DNA of 64,000 nt from Branchiostoma floridae (Eukaryota > Chordata > Leptocardii > Amphioxiformes > Branchiostomatidae). Positions 42,801 through 55,560 of this stretch are shown piece by piece. The notes beneath the pieces were generated by a model that saw only the letters and a program-made list of their open reading frames with translations, did not search any database and was not told where the DNA came from. The stretch is taken from assembly GCF_000003815.2 (NCBI RefSeq), contig NC_049992.1, positions 17,457,432 through 17,521,431 of the forward strand, given 5' to 3'. A program made the translations under genes and the position numbers. How positions within the stretch are numbered: the first letter of the stretch is position 1; the number at the start of each line of letters is the position of its first letter.

Positions 42801-45800
42801 CGGCCGTCCGTCCGGAAACCCGTTTGGTCCGGATATTCTGGATCCGACTGGTCCGTACTGGTGAAATAGCCCCTCCCACCGCCAAGTATGACCTGGGCAA
42901 TGTTAACATTGAAAGGTATTTCAGAATACACTACGGCGTATGAATTTAGAGACCAACATATTTTGCCTGATCTTGTTAACCGTATAATATGGTGACGTGT
43001 GCGTATTTTTAACTATTATGTGTATTGGGTGTCGTCTGATTCCAACGTGCTGATCAATATGACGGGCAGCAATAAACAGTATTATCCGAAGTAGAGATAT
43101 TCATCAAACGTTTCGCTAAACTCCTCCCCCTCCCACACCGTAGCTCTAAAACGCCGCTAGGCGACAGTCTACAAAACTGCAGGTACAGGAGCTGCAATGG
43201 TTTCAGATTCAGGAATGATACTAGTACCCACCTTTTACTACTGCTATCGCCATTAACAATACGGTTTCTATATTTACTTACTTTTATAAACGGGTTGTCT
43301 TCCACAAGTTGTTGGGCGATATCGGTGCACCCAAGGGCTTTTGCTTCGCTCGGCATCTTACCGTCATGTTCCCACGCCCTGCCAAATATGAAAAGGTGAA
43401 ACATTTTTCTTATCTTATTAGTAATTGCAGAATTTGTCTGGTCACTGTTATCTATGTCTTTATCTAGGACACCATGGTGTAGTAAACTATTGAAGCCTCG
43501 CGGAATAACGCGATGTTTGCCAAACCACGCGTGATTCCGCGAGACCTGCTTTTAACCACGTCATTACATGATGATACTGTACAATTATGCTCGACCTATT
43601 GTGCGCCAGTTAAAATGTTCGTGTTAACAATAACAGCTACTGTGGAACCTAAGCTCTGGTTGGCTACAGGCGGAAGAAAAAGAAGAAGAAGGAAAAAGAA
43701 CACACATAGCAAAAATATAGCGGTAGCGGGAAATAGGACTTTTAATTTCGCGGTGGTTTTAAGTTCGCGGTAGCACCATAGACTGTAATCTAATACCATG
43801 ATAGAAAAATATTCGCGGTGGTTTTAAGTTCGCGGTGAACAGGTCACCGCGAAAACCGCGAACATTAATCCACCGCGAACATTTCTGCATTTACAGTATG
43901 TTTTTTTCCTATCGTAGAAAACATAAAAATATATCTCACCTGTTTGCAGCATAGGCATATGTCCCCGCAGGTGTGGCATGAGTGACACGTGCCGTAGCAA
44001 CGATGCCAACGGACTTACCTGTCAGGGGAAAATTCAAAACACACAATTAATATATATTTGTTGTTTACAAATATTTATAGGCCGTATATTAACCAACGAG
44101 CACTTACTGTTAATAGTTTTAAATGCGTATCTGTCTTGAGTAAAAACTTATTTTGAGAAAGACATGACTCTAAGGAATCATACTCAATCCGAATTCATTC
44201 AATGTGAGAAGCGACATTGTGAGAAGCGCTACGTTAGTGGCCTCCTTTGGAGACTTCTATAGTGGTGGCTATTGTGTTTGAGGGAGCGCTGAATCGCAAT
44301 TTTTAACACTAGCTAAGCTTTTCTATGCTGGGAAATGGGGTTTGGCCGAACCCAAAGCAGCCTTCCCCTAGCCTGGATACAAAATCCCAGCCCGATCTCA
44401 GGAATATATATCGTCTTTATCATGGTCTAACGCAAGAGGGGCTGCTGTAGACTTTCCTTAGGGCCAAGTTGGCCCTAGAGCCGCGTAATTTGGATGTATA
44501 GGCCCTAGAAAAGGTCTGTCATCTAGGCTACTCTTTCATAGGAAAGAGAACCTTAGCCCAAGTTGAAAATCACCACCGTCAGCGCTACGTATACCCCAAA
44601 AAATAAACGCCGTTGCTGAAGAAGTCTGTGGAGGAGGCTACTACGTTACCTGCAGCGTGCGCGTGTTCGAGGATTGACGTAGTTTTTGCTGTGAAACTCG
44701 CGGCACAGTCGCCACGAGCCACCGTCGCGTCCACTCCCACAGTCCCGTAGTTCGCCTTCACACCACTGAGATAGGCCGTGGCCGTACCTGCTGAGTCCCC
44801 CGTCTGACGGTCAACGTTGTACGTCTGAAATAACGACGGATTTGAAAAGTTACGACGCGGTCGCATTTGACGTTGAAGGTCGTAACATTTTGATGTCAGT
44901 TATACGTATCTTTGTGGTCAACATAACTTTAGTACCGGTACCTCTGGATGGATGGATTGTAATTTTTGTTGATAGGGACTGGGAAGACGAAGGTCAAAGT
45001 TGATTTTCGCCCCCTGGTATGTGACCTTGGTACTGCAGCAGGACGTTTTTTGTATCTTTTTGTTTTTGTATTTTTTGACCCGGACGTGCTGTGGTCTTGA
45101 TATTTGATAGCTTGTGATGTAAGGAAGAAAATTGGGAAAGTTTGAATCCCCTAACATCTTGCTCTGGAACTGCAGGGGCTCTTTTATAAAAATCTTCCGA
45201 GGAGAATTACTGATGAAAGGAACAACGGATTTCCATAATATCAAGTATGCTGTTATCTTAGACAAAGATGCACATATTGTTGTGTAAATTATGGACATTA
45301 GAATCTAGTTTGCATAATTAATGAAGAAAATATGTAGATTATGGCTATGGTCTTGTGCTTTGGTCTTGTTTTTAGTGCCATATAGATTGTGACATAAAGA
45401 AGACACGGTGTAGGTTTGGGCACGATAGCAGCTTGATGCATATTGACAAATATAAGCAAACCTTGACTAGAGCTGAATACGGCAGTTTGTCCATCTCCAG
45501 AAGCTCCTCCTCACCCGTCCTTCCCGCCAGCTGGCCCTTCAGGATCCTCCCCGCCGTCACAGTGGACACGCCCATCCCGTCGCCTAGAAACAGCACCAGG
45601 TTCTTGGCCACGCCCGTCCTGGGTTGGAGTTGGAGAACATCCTGTATGTCCTGCCAGGCCAGGTTGTTCCAGTATTCCGGCTGCTTTTCCTCTTCTAGAT
45701 GGGAATGCGTGATAATAATAGTAATAAATTTACCACGAAAAAACACTAAACTTTATCTAACCTAGACTAACGATAAATTGAGACTGAGAATGGACCATTC

Positions 45801-48199
45801 AACTGCTACTTTCGGGACGTGATTCCAAAAAACACGAGTTGTAAGTGCCAGTCAATCTGTGTCACCCCCCGTCTCTGTCTAGAACTTTGGGGATGAAAAC
45901 AATGGCATTGAAAATATCTAGCTTCCTTCGTCGACTTCTGGATCGGTGGCGTTTATTCTTAGGGGAGCATTAAGATTTTCAATATATGCTAAGGTTTTCT
46001 GTGTTAGGAAAGGGAGTCTTGATGCGACCAAACTCGCTTTTCCAGCATAGAGAACATTAGCCTATGTTGAAAATGTACGGGTCCTAGAGTGTGACCCCCC
46101 CCCCCCCCAAAAAAAAAAAAATCGGCAAATAATTGTCAGTTCACGAAATGTCCATGATAACTTCAGAGACTGCCACACACACAACTGGATGAGCCGGACG
46201 AAGAAGGACGGAGACAGAGAGTGACACTTATCATGGTCAGTGTAAAGGTGGTATCTGTATCTGTATCTATATAGCCGGTATAACCGCCGTTCGGCGTAAC
46301 ACACCAGCTTTGCAGGCACGCGGCGCGGCAGCAGCTGGTTATATTACACCGAACGACTGGTTACCCCTAACTTTTGCACATCTATCTGCAAGCGTTCTTT
46401 AAAACTACCAAGAGAAGATGCCCCTACTGTACTTGGTGATAACAAGTTCCACTCTACGATAGTTCTGGGAAAGTACGAATTTTTGAACACATCAATCCTA
46501 GGTTGGTAACTCTGGTATTTGAAGGCATGACTGTTTCTTGTACTGTATTACAGTAACCAAGATGGTATAGTGGTGTGCATATTTCGACCTGAAGGTAAAA
46601 TCGCAAGGGAACGCGAGCAATCCTTTTATCGCTGTGTTTCTTATCACTGTAAAAATACTCCCTGCTAGACCGCCGCTATCTCACTGCATTTGGGGCACCG
46701 ATGCCGCACTGCGGGGTTCGAAAGATACTCAAAAAATTTCATAGATAAAGAACGAATTTTCATACGTTTTGTGTATCTTGTTGTCTTCTAAGTAATACTT
46801 TTACGTATTACGCAATCTCTAAATTATTTTAAATCGAAAATACCACAACAGTGCCGCAGTGAACGAACCCTGCAGTGCCGCACTGGTGCCGCAAGTGCAG
46901 TGAGATACCACCTTAAAACTGCGGTCTAGCAGGGAGTATTTTTACAGTGATAAGAAACACAGCGATAAAAGGATTGCTCGCGTTCCCTTGCGATTTTACC
47001 TTCCGGTCGAAATATGCACACCACTATACCATCTTGGTTACTGTTATACATCTTGTCGAAAGTAAATGTTTTCTTCTTTGTGTTTGGGACTTTTGGACCT
47101 TAAGCAACACACAAACATGGGACTGAAGTGTAAGTGATACTCCTTGACCCAGATAAGATAAAAAGCATGGCATGGGTGTATGTAGGGCATTGCTGTCAGC
47201 AAACAAGGCGGTGTAGAGCACCCATAACATGAGAACTAATATGCCGTAAATAGAAAGTTATAGAATGCCAATGGTCAATAAATCTCAAAGGCAAAGAGAA
47301 AGATGTGAAAAACAAAATGAGAAATGTTTTGTTATGATAGAGAGAGAGAGACACAGACAGACAGAGAGATAGAGAGAGACAGAGAGATATTCAATGTGCA
47401 CTTGGTATTCAGACCCCGGCTGGTTGAGTTGAGTTTATTAAACTCAATAAACTCAACCCCGGCTGGTGTGTCACAGAGACATAGCGTGATACATGTAGCC
47501 TGAGTATCATCCTAGTTCGTTTTCAGAGGCTGCCATACTCAGGAGCACCCAGCTGAAAACTAACAGACAAAACTAACGACGATGATACTGACAGGCGCCT
47601 AGGCGTAAATGGAGCGAGCAAGTGGTAATGCAACACAGCTGTCTCGGGTCATTGAGTCGAACTGACCGTAAGAAGAAACTTTTACTGAGACTTTTCAACA
47701 TCTGACCGTATTAATTATTAATTATTATAGTGTACATATCTGTTATCGCTATTTAGTAGTAGTAGTAGTATTGCAGTCACACGATGCATTACAGACGGGG
47801 ATGCACCAGGTCTCCCGTCCGGGTGAATAAGGTCAATCACAGTGCAGCTGACACGGTATGGAGGTACACCAGACATCACCAACTCCAGACAGAAGGATTT
47901 TCTCCATTTCACACCGGTGGATGTCCCTTCTCTTTTACCGCTATGTGGACCGTTGAACCAGCCTGGCATAAAGCCTACTACAGCACCAGTACAATAGACT
48001 GAAGTAGTTGCCCGTAAACGTACGTTAGGGGATGCTAAAGTCATTATGGGACCGGGAACACTCACAGGCGTATCCGATCTGTATGACCTACTTACTTGAA
48101 ACAAAGTGGAAACATACCGGTTTGAGCAGAGCAGTTTAAAGTCCATGACGACAACCACACCGCTACGCTGAGAACAAACTTCACCGAAGCTCCAAACAT
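39811..48199 (-). CDS. Alkaline phosphatase copy 2 (AP-2), complete, 11 exons
   Basis: Exons, 5' to 3': 48118-48199, 45462-45694, 44650-44824, 43940-44018, 43282-43378, 42691-42892, 42272-42412, 41412-41603, 40893-41015, 40259-40431, 39811-39918; 1605 bp, 534 residues. All joints keep frame. Exon 1 is a signal peptide ([18 protein letters not shown]). Metal and catalytic residues are present: [19 protein letters not shown] (nucleophile Ser), [12 protein letters not shown] (Mg Glu, Zn Asp, Zn His), VTADHSHMF (Zn Asp, His) and ESHGGEDV (Zn His). The residue after GHH is Phe where most homologues have Glu or Asp. The C-terminus ([19 protein letters not shown]) is a GPI-attachment signal. It should be an ectoenzyme dephosphorylating small phosphate esters in homodimers. 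The donor of exon 10 (GTTGGT) is weak but the only one that keeps phase into exon 11. Confidence 0.95.
41682..41871. repeat. MITE family E, copy 2
   Basis: ATAGGAGTTTTCTTTTACAC at the left, GTAAAAGAAAACTCCTAT at the right, with inner CTTCTAACTGGAGTTCTGCT as in copy 1. In AP-2 intron 7. Confidence 0.85.
42098..42245. repeat. MITE family D, diverged copy
   Basis: Right end GGTCGCAGCGAGATCGCAGCGCGATCGCCGTCTAGTGGAA matches the end at 52500-52540; the left end is degraded. It lies next to AP-2 exon 7, in intron 7. Confidence 0.7.
43718..43898. repeat. MITE family C, copy 1 (GCGGTGG foldback)
   Basis: TTCGCGGTGGTTTTAAGTTCGCGGT ... inverted by ACCGCGAAAACCGCGAACATT ... CATTTACAGTA. Related copies are at 51113, 51725 and 53196. 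Confidence 0.85.
44286..44580. repeat. MITE family G, copy 1
   Basis: AATTTTTAACACTAGCTAAGCTTTTCTATGCTGGGAAA near the left and CATAGGAAAGAGAACCTTAGCCCAAGTTGAAAATC at the right are roughly inverted. In AP-2 intron 3, next to exon 3. Confidence 0.6.
45969..46078. repeat. MITE family G, short copy
   Basis: CATTAAGATTTTCAATATATGCTAAGG pairs with CATTAGCCTATGTTGAAAATG; the same family as 44286-44580, in AP-2 intron 1. Confidence 0.75.
46550..47044. repeat. Foldback with 124-bp arms, interrupted by another MITE
   Basis: Arm 46550-46673 (ACAGTAACCAAGATGGTATA ... CTCCCTGCTAGACCGC) is inverted almost perfectly at 46921-47044. The loop is a complete family B MITE. In AP-2 intron 1. Confidence 0.93.
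46675..46917. repeat. MITE family B, copy 2, nested
   Basis: TATCTCACTGCATTTGGGGCAC ... GTGCCGCAAGTGCAGTGAGATACC, filling the loop of the preceding foldback. Confidence 0.9.
47335..47475. repeat. GA microsatellite and small palindrome
   Basis: (GA)n with interruptions at 47338-47390, then CCCCGGCTGGTTGAGTTGAGTTTATT inverted at 47445-47468. Confidence 0.8.
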
Positions 48200-48326
48200 G
48201 GTTTTCACTTATCTGTGGTACCCGCTAAGACGTCGGTCCGCACTACAACTTTGTCTTCAACAGTTCTGTCAAATGAGCTCAAATTGATAAAGGACACACA
48301 AACACGTCTTATGTTTTGGTCACAGT

Positions 48327-48424
48327 AAGGTTAGGTGCGGTGTGCAAAGCTTTTTCCAAGCCAATGAGAAGACCGGAGAAGACAGGCTTCTTGGAAAGAG
48401 TTTTGCACACCGCACCTAACCTAT
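48327..48424. repeat. Short foldback upstream of AP-2
   Basis: AAGGTTAGGTGCGGTGTGCAAAGCTTTTTCCAAG is inverted at 48391-48424. It lies 130 bp upstream of the AP-2 start codon, so inside the probable promoter region. Confidence 0.9.
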
Positions 48425-50847
48425 ATAGCACTATGATAAATCTTTCTCCAACAAAGTCTGGGTTAAAGGTCTACTACGGAATATTTGAACAAAACAGAAA
48501 AAGTAGCTTTTCCTACTTTTTCTTTACATTGTTAGTTCAATCAACCCTAAAGCATTGCATACCAATATTCAGGGGAGATGCTGCGACATCATTGCACCAC
48601 ATAAGCACGATGTATAAAAATTGTGATCTTCTAACAAACAGATGGACAGTCGGCTGGTCACTGCCTCTGTGTTCCCTATCAGCCTGACTGCCCAGTGGGG
48701 GGCCATTTGACAGTTTCATTTGAGTACAGTAGATTAGTTTTCTGTACAAGGTTTCTTGCAGTTTTGAAGGGAATATGACCTCAGCTTGTTGAAACCCTAC
48801 TAAGGTCATGATTATATGCTATTTTACAATGATTAGATATATGGGTGTTTCCAAAGAAGAAGATCTTTATCTTTGCTCTTTGTCTGCCATGTGCCACACT
48901 GATTATCCCACCCCGGGGGACCTCCTGGCGGTTGGTTACAAACAGGAGGGTCTAATTCGGGAGGTCAACAGGTTACAGCGCGCCTAGAGCAGAATGTTTG
49001 TAGGCTTTACCTTGTATTTAAAATGTGAAATAATGGCACACAAGTGTCAAAAAGTGGTAGTAAATCTGAGATTTCTTAGTCCTAGAATATTTCAAATTTG
49101 AGCGCAAATAACTCCGTAATATACCGGAAATTATCTTGTCTAACGGGAGTTTTTTCTCCGGCTGATCTCCAAGCAGATATGGAGTTGGAAACAAAATGCA
49201 TCCGTACCATTTTTACTATTTTACAGCACTTTTAGAATTAGGGTGAGCAACTTGCAAGAAGGGATATGCTACATAAAATCAGTATCAGATAGGACCAGAT
49301 AGGGTTTATGGGTACCGGCGCAGAAAATTCTGGCACAGTTACGGTTCAGGTCCAGAGGATCAGGTCCAGGTCCGGACCTAACTTGTACCTTATTGTTTCT
49401 GAAACTTGTGAATTGATGGGGTGCCCGCTCTGAGCTAGTTCTGCAGTACCAGTTCCGACAACCAGGAGGAGTTTGAACAAAATAACGGTCAAACTGCGAA
49501 ACCTCTATTTGCACAAATTACGAGCATTAACTCATAAAGGGTTTGAAGAATCGTGACTAGTGAAGTATCAAGAGGTCTAACCTTTAGAGTGAGAATGCGT
49601 GTATTCATACAATATTTGATATTTAAAACATTTATGGAAACTTTTAACTTTTAGATAGCCTTTTAACGCTGGATGATATAGAGGATGATAAATGATGAAG
49701 ATGATGATTTAACGTTGGTTTTCATCGCATATATTTCGTTTGTTCGCCTACCCAGACCGTCTCCATACAGCCTACATATGACTTTATGATTATAGAAGTC
49801 TTGTCATTGTAAACGTCTTCATATATATCTAGTATTACTATATAAGGCCAAAGCAAGTAAATTGTATGGGTGACATCAGCACGCGCGTTAATTTTCGCCT
49901 GATTTCAGAAAAAAAACAAGATTTTTTTTTCTTCTGCAGGGATGGTCAACATGACAATAAAGTACCAGCATAAGCGAATATATTGGGTTATAGCCTAATA
50001 ATTGTACTTGTAGAAGTGACACTTGCAAGGTACCCAGGACTGTAGTTGTAGAAATGAAACATATTGGATAGTTGTAAAAGTGACACCAATATGGAAGCTA
50101 TAAGTGTGGTTACCAACTTTGATATTGGCGATGCCAGTCTACCACACTAGTGTCACTTTTTCCACACCAGTACGTGTCTTAAATACAGGAATGAATGCCT
50201 TGTTGGCTCTGATACCATGTTTTGTCCCTTAATTCTTTTTACAACAGTCCTCACAACTTTATGGTGCCTATTTTTGAAAATGTAGCCATCTTGTTTTTTT
50301 TCGCCCTATCGCACTATTTTTGTAGTCTGCAGAGGATGTCATCCATAAAATTTACTTGCTGTGGCCTAACACTATGTGCTGTATATTATTCAGTTACCAG
50401 GGTGATTGGCTAGTTGCGTAGCCCTAGCTGTATATGTTTTCTGGTAATAAACCATATCAAATCAAGGTCCTTGATCAAATTAAGCTTTTTTGTTGTTTTT
50501 TTATTGTCACTTCAGTATCAGGTTCCTAGTATAAATATCATACATACATGCCCAAGGAAAGCAGCAACGGGCATTCAATATCCCATCATTTACATACACA
50601 CTATACACATCTATACCAAGTCGATATTGTTTTCAATCTGTATACATATAGGTTTTATTTTCAAGTACATGTAAGCTAAAACGTTCAATTTCAAATTCAC
50701 ATTTTTATCATTTTTCCATACACTATAGCAGCATGTACTTATTCAGAAAAATACGCGAAAAAGTTTCTAGTTAAACTATAAGAAACAGTGTATCTCATGT
50801 ATATCTAAAAACGGATGATGGCGTGTTTTGTTCCATTCGAGTCCATA
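48425..50847. other. Intergenic, no gene recognised
   Basis: Between the divergent 5' end of AP-2 and the 3' end of the TEX55-like gene. AT-rich, with a pair of related phrases GTAGAAGTGACACTTGCAAG and GTTGTAAAAGTGACACCAAT near 50010-50090. Short frames lack any domain. Confidence 0.5.
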
Positions 50848-53800
50848 TCATTTCTTCATAGCAGCAACTCTTTTCAGCCTCTGCTTCTCGTACTCCTGAA
50901 GCTCTTCCTGCAGCGCCACTATCTCTTTCCGCAAGAACTGCAGCGGGTTGGGTGGCTTCTGGAAGACGAGTCGCTCCAGTAGTGTCTGTGTGGATAAAAA
51001 CACAACGGAAAAGGCATTCAATCAAAGGAAAATCTGACACTTTTACCGCACATTTTGTATATCTCTTTCACAACAGATGGTTCTCTAGTGATTATAATTC
51101 GTAAGAAATTTTATACTGTTAAATGGCAAATGTTTGCAAGGATTCAATTTCGCGGAAAATTGGAGTGTTCGCGGTGGTTTGAAGCTCCCGATTGAAACTG
51201 TCATGCAGGTCTGACTGTTAACGTCTTGTAAAAAAGGAAATGCTAACTGTAGTTTGAGGTAAAGATGTCACTGCAATAGACTTGAACATAAAACCAGCGC
51301 GAACATTTGCCCTTTTACGGTATTTTATGGAAAATATGTTGATATTTTCAAGCAAATCATGTTTATAAGTGCGCCGTATGTACATGTAATATAGATCATT
51401 GAAGAATACGCGACCACTAGCGTTTCTTTTACAATCTTTTGATTGAGCTTACTGACTAAGAATAATTTCTCGTTATTTGAATTGAATTGAATTGGAATTA
51501 ATCAATCAAATGCTCCGTTTCCTACGCATTATAACCACGACAGATGTCACATTTTGATGCATATCGGGAATATGAATAATTAATATCTATTCAACAGATT
51601 TCAATAAGGTGTATAATAGCGGTGACTCTGTTTTCATACAGATAAATGATAATATTTATTGCAAATTCCTGCCCGAGGGCTTATTGCAGGTAACATGAAA
51701 GGGGAAAAACAAATAGTGTAGAACAGTATATATTTTAATTTCGCGGTAGCGGGAAAAATGACTTTTCGCTGTGGATTTAAGTTCGCGGCAACACCATAGA
51801 CTGCAGTCTAATACAATAATAGAAAAATGTTCGCGGTGGTTTTAAGTTCGCGGAGAAGTGGCCATGGTCACCGCGAAAACCGCGAACATTAATCCCCCGC
51901 GAACATTTCTGCATTTATAGTGATATGTCTACTCTAGTCTAAAAGCTAGCTCTAAACGAACTGTAACTTGTTGGGTTCTTTTCCTTAGACAGTGGAAGAA
52001 GAAGGATCCCACCTTTTCTATAATGTGTGGGTTCTATGATGTTAGGAGGGATGTAGTATTATTTTTGTCTGTTAACACGGGGAATCTTTCTAGGCTCAGT
52101 GTATTTATGTATTTTCAGTCAAACTTATACGTTTTGTATGACATCAAAATTACAAAGTCATAGGTTACCGTATGCAAATCCGATTTAGATAGGTCACATC
52201 GAGGTCGCACCGCCAACGCTGACTAGTTTAATGGTAATCCATTTTTGTGAAATCCCGTTAGCTATATAGGCGCACAGAACAAAGCTGTGTAGCTTACACC
52301 CCCTTTCCACTAGGACGGCGCTCTCGCCGCGCTCTCTCTGCGACCTAAAATTTGACATGTTGCTCAACGAATTGTATCGAAAAGAAACGAATCTTTTTAC
52401 ACTTTGTGTGTTTTGTTGTCTTCTCAGACACACTTTTACGTTTTGTATGAGTGTTTTGTTTCTCAAAATATGAAAGCGAAGGTTACACATATCCTATCTG
52501 GGTCGCAGTGAGAGCGCAGCGCGATCGCCGTCTAGTGGAAAGGGGGCCTTAGTAACCCAAACTACGGACTGAGGTTAACTGAACCGTACCGGGTATTGTT
52601 TGTTGCCGGGTCCAGAGTGCCACCCTACACCATTTGGCTATAAACACGCCTTTGTTAAAGTTTGTACTATGGACGTCTGGGCAAACAAGCTCTCGGCGCT
52701 ATGTTCTGTACACGGTATATGCCAAGTAGAATACTTCAATCTACATATATAATCATGTTCAGTACAAGACTTTGCATGTTTGAAGAGAGTAAGAGTGTTT
52801 ACACCTGTGTGTGTATTATATGAAATATATGATTTCTGTATTGTTATTTCGTTGTCTAGGGTAGATTTTGTGGCCATAGCTAGTTAAGGTGGGTTTGGAT
52901 AAAAAAAGGTCTTACAATGTCTATACCTAAGCCGAAAATGTCAAACTACTACAGACTTGCGAACAAGTATCCCCCTATACGTAAAATCGAGTCTTTGCAG
53001 CGACAAATACAACACAAACACCATGTAAGTAGGTTGACAAATTATAATATTATATAGGGCTATTATATATTAAGTGCCCTGCGGTTGATATTTACACAAC
53101 ATTCTCGTTGACTCGGCTTCTGATTCTTTGTTTGCACTGGAGACAATTATTCAATATTAGCTTAGCCCCAGACTAGCAACTCAATACTTATCAAATACTG
53201 TAAAAGTGCTTTATTTGTTTGCGGGGATGCATTTTCGCGGTAGAGAAAAATGGAATTTTTGTTCGCGTGTTTTTTTTTTACGTTCCCTATTTAAACTTCA
53301 ACGCACTGTTTTACAGTAAAAGTGGGACATGTTCGCAAGGCTAGGGTTTCGCAGTGAAAAACGCCAAGACAACACCACCGCGAACATTATCCCTTTTACA
53401 ATACTATAGCTACGCGCAATCGTTGTCGTTGCTTTTTTCTCATTGAGACAGAAGTGTGGTGTTCTGTACCATAAAACACACAAAATGATTAATTATCGTC
53501 AAATCCTGAATCTATAGCATTGTTCCGTATCTATATGCTTTTCTATTGTGTATATTGAAGTTTTCTGAAATTTGAATCAAGGTATGCAATTATATGCTAT
53601 TACTATTGCACCAAAGTCATTAGAATAACGTTGCTTCAGACTACACTGTTTATTGATTGTCTACCTAACTTGTCTACCTTACTTGACCTAATTATTTCAA
53701 ACAAGAGTTTCGTTCAGTCACAACATTTACCTGGAATATGTACAGGATGCCTTTCTCTTGAACGTAGAGAATAGCGGTCTCTAGCGGGTCCTCCACGGGT

Positions 53801-54138
53801 GGTTTATACCCGACAACTTCTTGTACTCTTTTCGCCCTTCTGGACAGAATCGGCCTCGAAATCACCGCTTGCGAGGCCACGGAACGCTGCTGGCTCAGAC
53901 CGAAGTCGAGCGTTTTCGTGACTTCTCGGCTGATCACTTCGGCGGCCGTTCGCTCTTCTTCGGTTGTTTTCGGCGGCTCCGGGGCGGGTGCCGACTCCGG
54001 TACTTCGACTGTAGGTTCTTCTTTCTCTTCTGCGGGTGCAGGAACTGGTTCTTCCTCAACTTCGACTTGTGTGAGGAGAACGGGTTCGGGAATTGTCGGG
54101 CGCTGTTCGGCCACAAGGACCCCTCCAGCCGCCGCCAT
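50848..54138 (-). CDS. TEX55-like protein with RII-dimerisation-like C-terminus
   Basis: Two exons: 53731-54138 (ATG at 54138, 136 codons) and 50848-50985 (45 codons plus TGA), joined in phase 0 across a 2.7-kb intron; GT and AG are canonical. The 181-residue product has a low-complexity N-terminal half rich in Pro, Glu and Val, then VEDPLETAILYVQEKGILYIFQ joined to TLLERLVFQKPPNPLQFL, and a charged helix to the end. The pattern D-P-L-x-x-A...I-L-x-I-F-Q...L-V-x-x-K-P-x-(D/N)-P-L-x-F-(L/M) is that of vertebrate TEX55 and related RIIa/DPY-30-type docking domains, found in sperm and ciliary proteins. Role as a PKA-anchoring or ciliary protein is inferred. Extra exons in the intron cannot be excluded. 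Confidence 0.75.
51113..51323. repeat. MITE family C, diverged copy
   Basis: TACTGTTAAATGGCAAATGTTTGC ... GTTCGCGGTGGTTT ... GCGCGAACATTTGCCCTTTTACGGTA. Confidence 0.7.
51725..51921. repeat. MITE family C, copy 2
   Basis: Closely similar to 43718-43898: TTCGCGGTAGCGGGAAA, ACCATAGACTG, GTTCGCGGTGGTTTTAAGTTCGCGG, then CCGCGAAAACCGCGAACATT. Confidence 0.88.
52298..52547. repeat. MITE family D, full copy
   Basis: CCCCCTTTCCACTAGGACGGCGCTCTCGCCGCGCTCTCTCTGCGACC is inverted at 52501-52547 (GGGTCGCAGTGAGAGCGCAGCGCGATCGCCGTCTAGTGGAAAGGGGG). The middle shares ACACTTTGTGTGTTTTGTTGTCTTCT with family B, so the two families are related. Confidence 0.88.
53196..53404. repeat. MITE family C, diverged copy
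   Basis: TACTGTAAAAGTGCTTTATTTG ... inner TTTACAGTAAAAGTGGGACATGTTCGCAAGG ... CCACCGCGAACATTATCCCTTTTACAATA. Confidence 0.7.
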
Positions 54139-54990
54139 GTTGGTTTTTCGTTGCTAAGTGTACCAGGTGACCCCGCCGCAGGGGGTTTTAGGTTACCGCG
54201 AGGTGATTCGTCTTACGCGTGTCAAGATGCTAGAACAAAGGAAAACGCCCCGGTCAAGAAACTTGAGAAAAAGTCTACTTATAATGCACAGAAGCGTTTG
54301 GTAAATACTTAGGGGGTATGTTTTGAAAAGAATGTACTCGTCTATTCCAAACTGACATGCCACGGATCAAGGGGGGAGGGGGGTGTATTTTAATCAATAA
54401 CCGTTCCATCCGAAATGACAGTTTTGTACATTATTAAGTTTCAGTTTATTCATCCAGGAAAAATACATCGCCTACTGGCGTTTTTCAATACCTTCTGGGG
54501 GACCGGGAGACCCCAACATAAAATAACACTAAATCACAACAACTGAATCAAAATTGAAATCAAAGGTCAGACTTAAATAACTAAACGTCATGTGTCAACT
54601 ATTTACAATACAAATAACCCAAGATAGCTTAATATAATAATGGTAATAATAATAACAATAATAGCACATTCAGGCTGTGGATCAACTTACAATCAAAGTA
54701 ACGAACAGTGGAATTTGCATATCAATGTGTCGCTGGTAGGGCAGTGTTTGTTACAAAGTTGATTTGCAAATGAAAAATAACAGTCAGAAGAGAACATAAA
54801 TGTCAGTCTTAGCTTCAAAACATAATACAGAAATCAAATTATGTTTAAGCAGTGTAAGACCAGACTGTAAGGTTGGAACCACTCACACTGGAAAGGACCC
54901 CTTTTCTTTCCGATATCGGCGTGGTGGTTTTCTTACGTGCTTGAGATGTGACTCCTCTTGAAAACATTCTTTTGACTTTCTTCAAACATG
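54139..54990. other. Upstream region of the TEX55-like gene and intergenic DNA
   Basis: GC-rich just upstream of the ATG, with GTTGCTAAG (54151-54159), half of an RFX X-box as found at ciliary genes; weak evidence. Farther right is AT-rich sequence without a gene. Confidence 0.4.
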
Positions 54991-54999
54991 CTCAAGGTG

Positions 55000-55560
55000 T
55001 GACTCTCCTCTCAGTAACGTCCAGTTGAAGTGAATGTCCCTAACCGAAGCTAGGTACTCATTCTTACCGTCGGTTGAGGGAATACATAGTATGTGTAAAG
55101 AGGGATAGGAATACTGCCACACGACTATGGATAAGCTGCCACAAACTTCATATTGAAACAGGAAGGCATACGTACTCGTACCCCTCTGGAACAAAGGCTC
55201 TGCAAATATTGTAATTTAGATAGAATAGATGACGAACGCCATTTTGTAGTAGAGTGCAGATTGTATGCCGTAGAGAGAAATTAACGTATAAGGTTATACA
55301 AAACCAATTTCCTTATTTCATACACCTAAGTTCTGTACAAAAAATCATCTTCCTAATGCAACTAGTACTAGACAAACCATCGATCATAAAGCATATCTGC
55401 TGTTTTATCTCCACTATAACAGAAAAGCGAGGAGAAGTTGAATTTATCCAGCAATATTCTGATTTTGTATCTGTGAACTGTATCTTTTTATCATGTCTTT
55501 TTGTGACCTGTACTTAGCCCGGTGTGGCAAAAATGTGCAATAAAGGTCTTGATTCACTTG
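55000..55560 (+). pseudogene. Decayed LINE ORF2 C-terminus and 3' end
   Basis: Translation in shifting frames gives SCHKLHIETGRHT, then TPLEQRLCKYC ... DDERHFVVEC (zf-RVT knuckle, about 55170-55260), then REKLTYKVIQNQFPYFIHLS. It is the same module as at the end of the 7.5-14.4 kb element but from another family. Ends GTGCAATAAAGGTCTTGATTC at about 55551. 5'-truncated. Confidence 0.8.
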
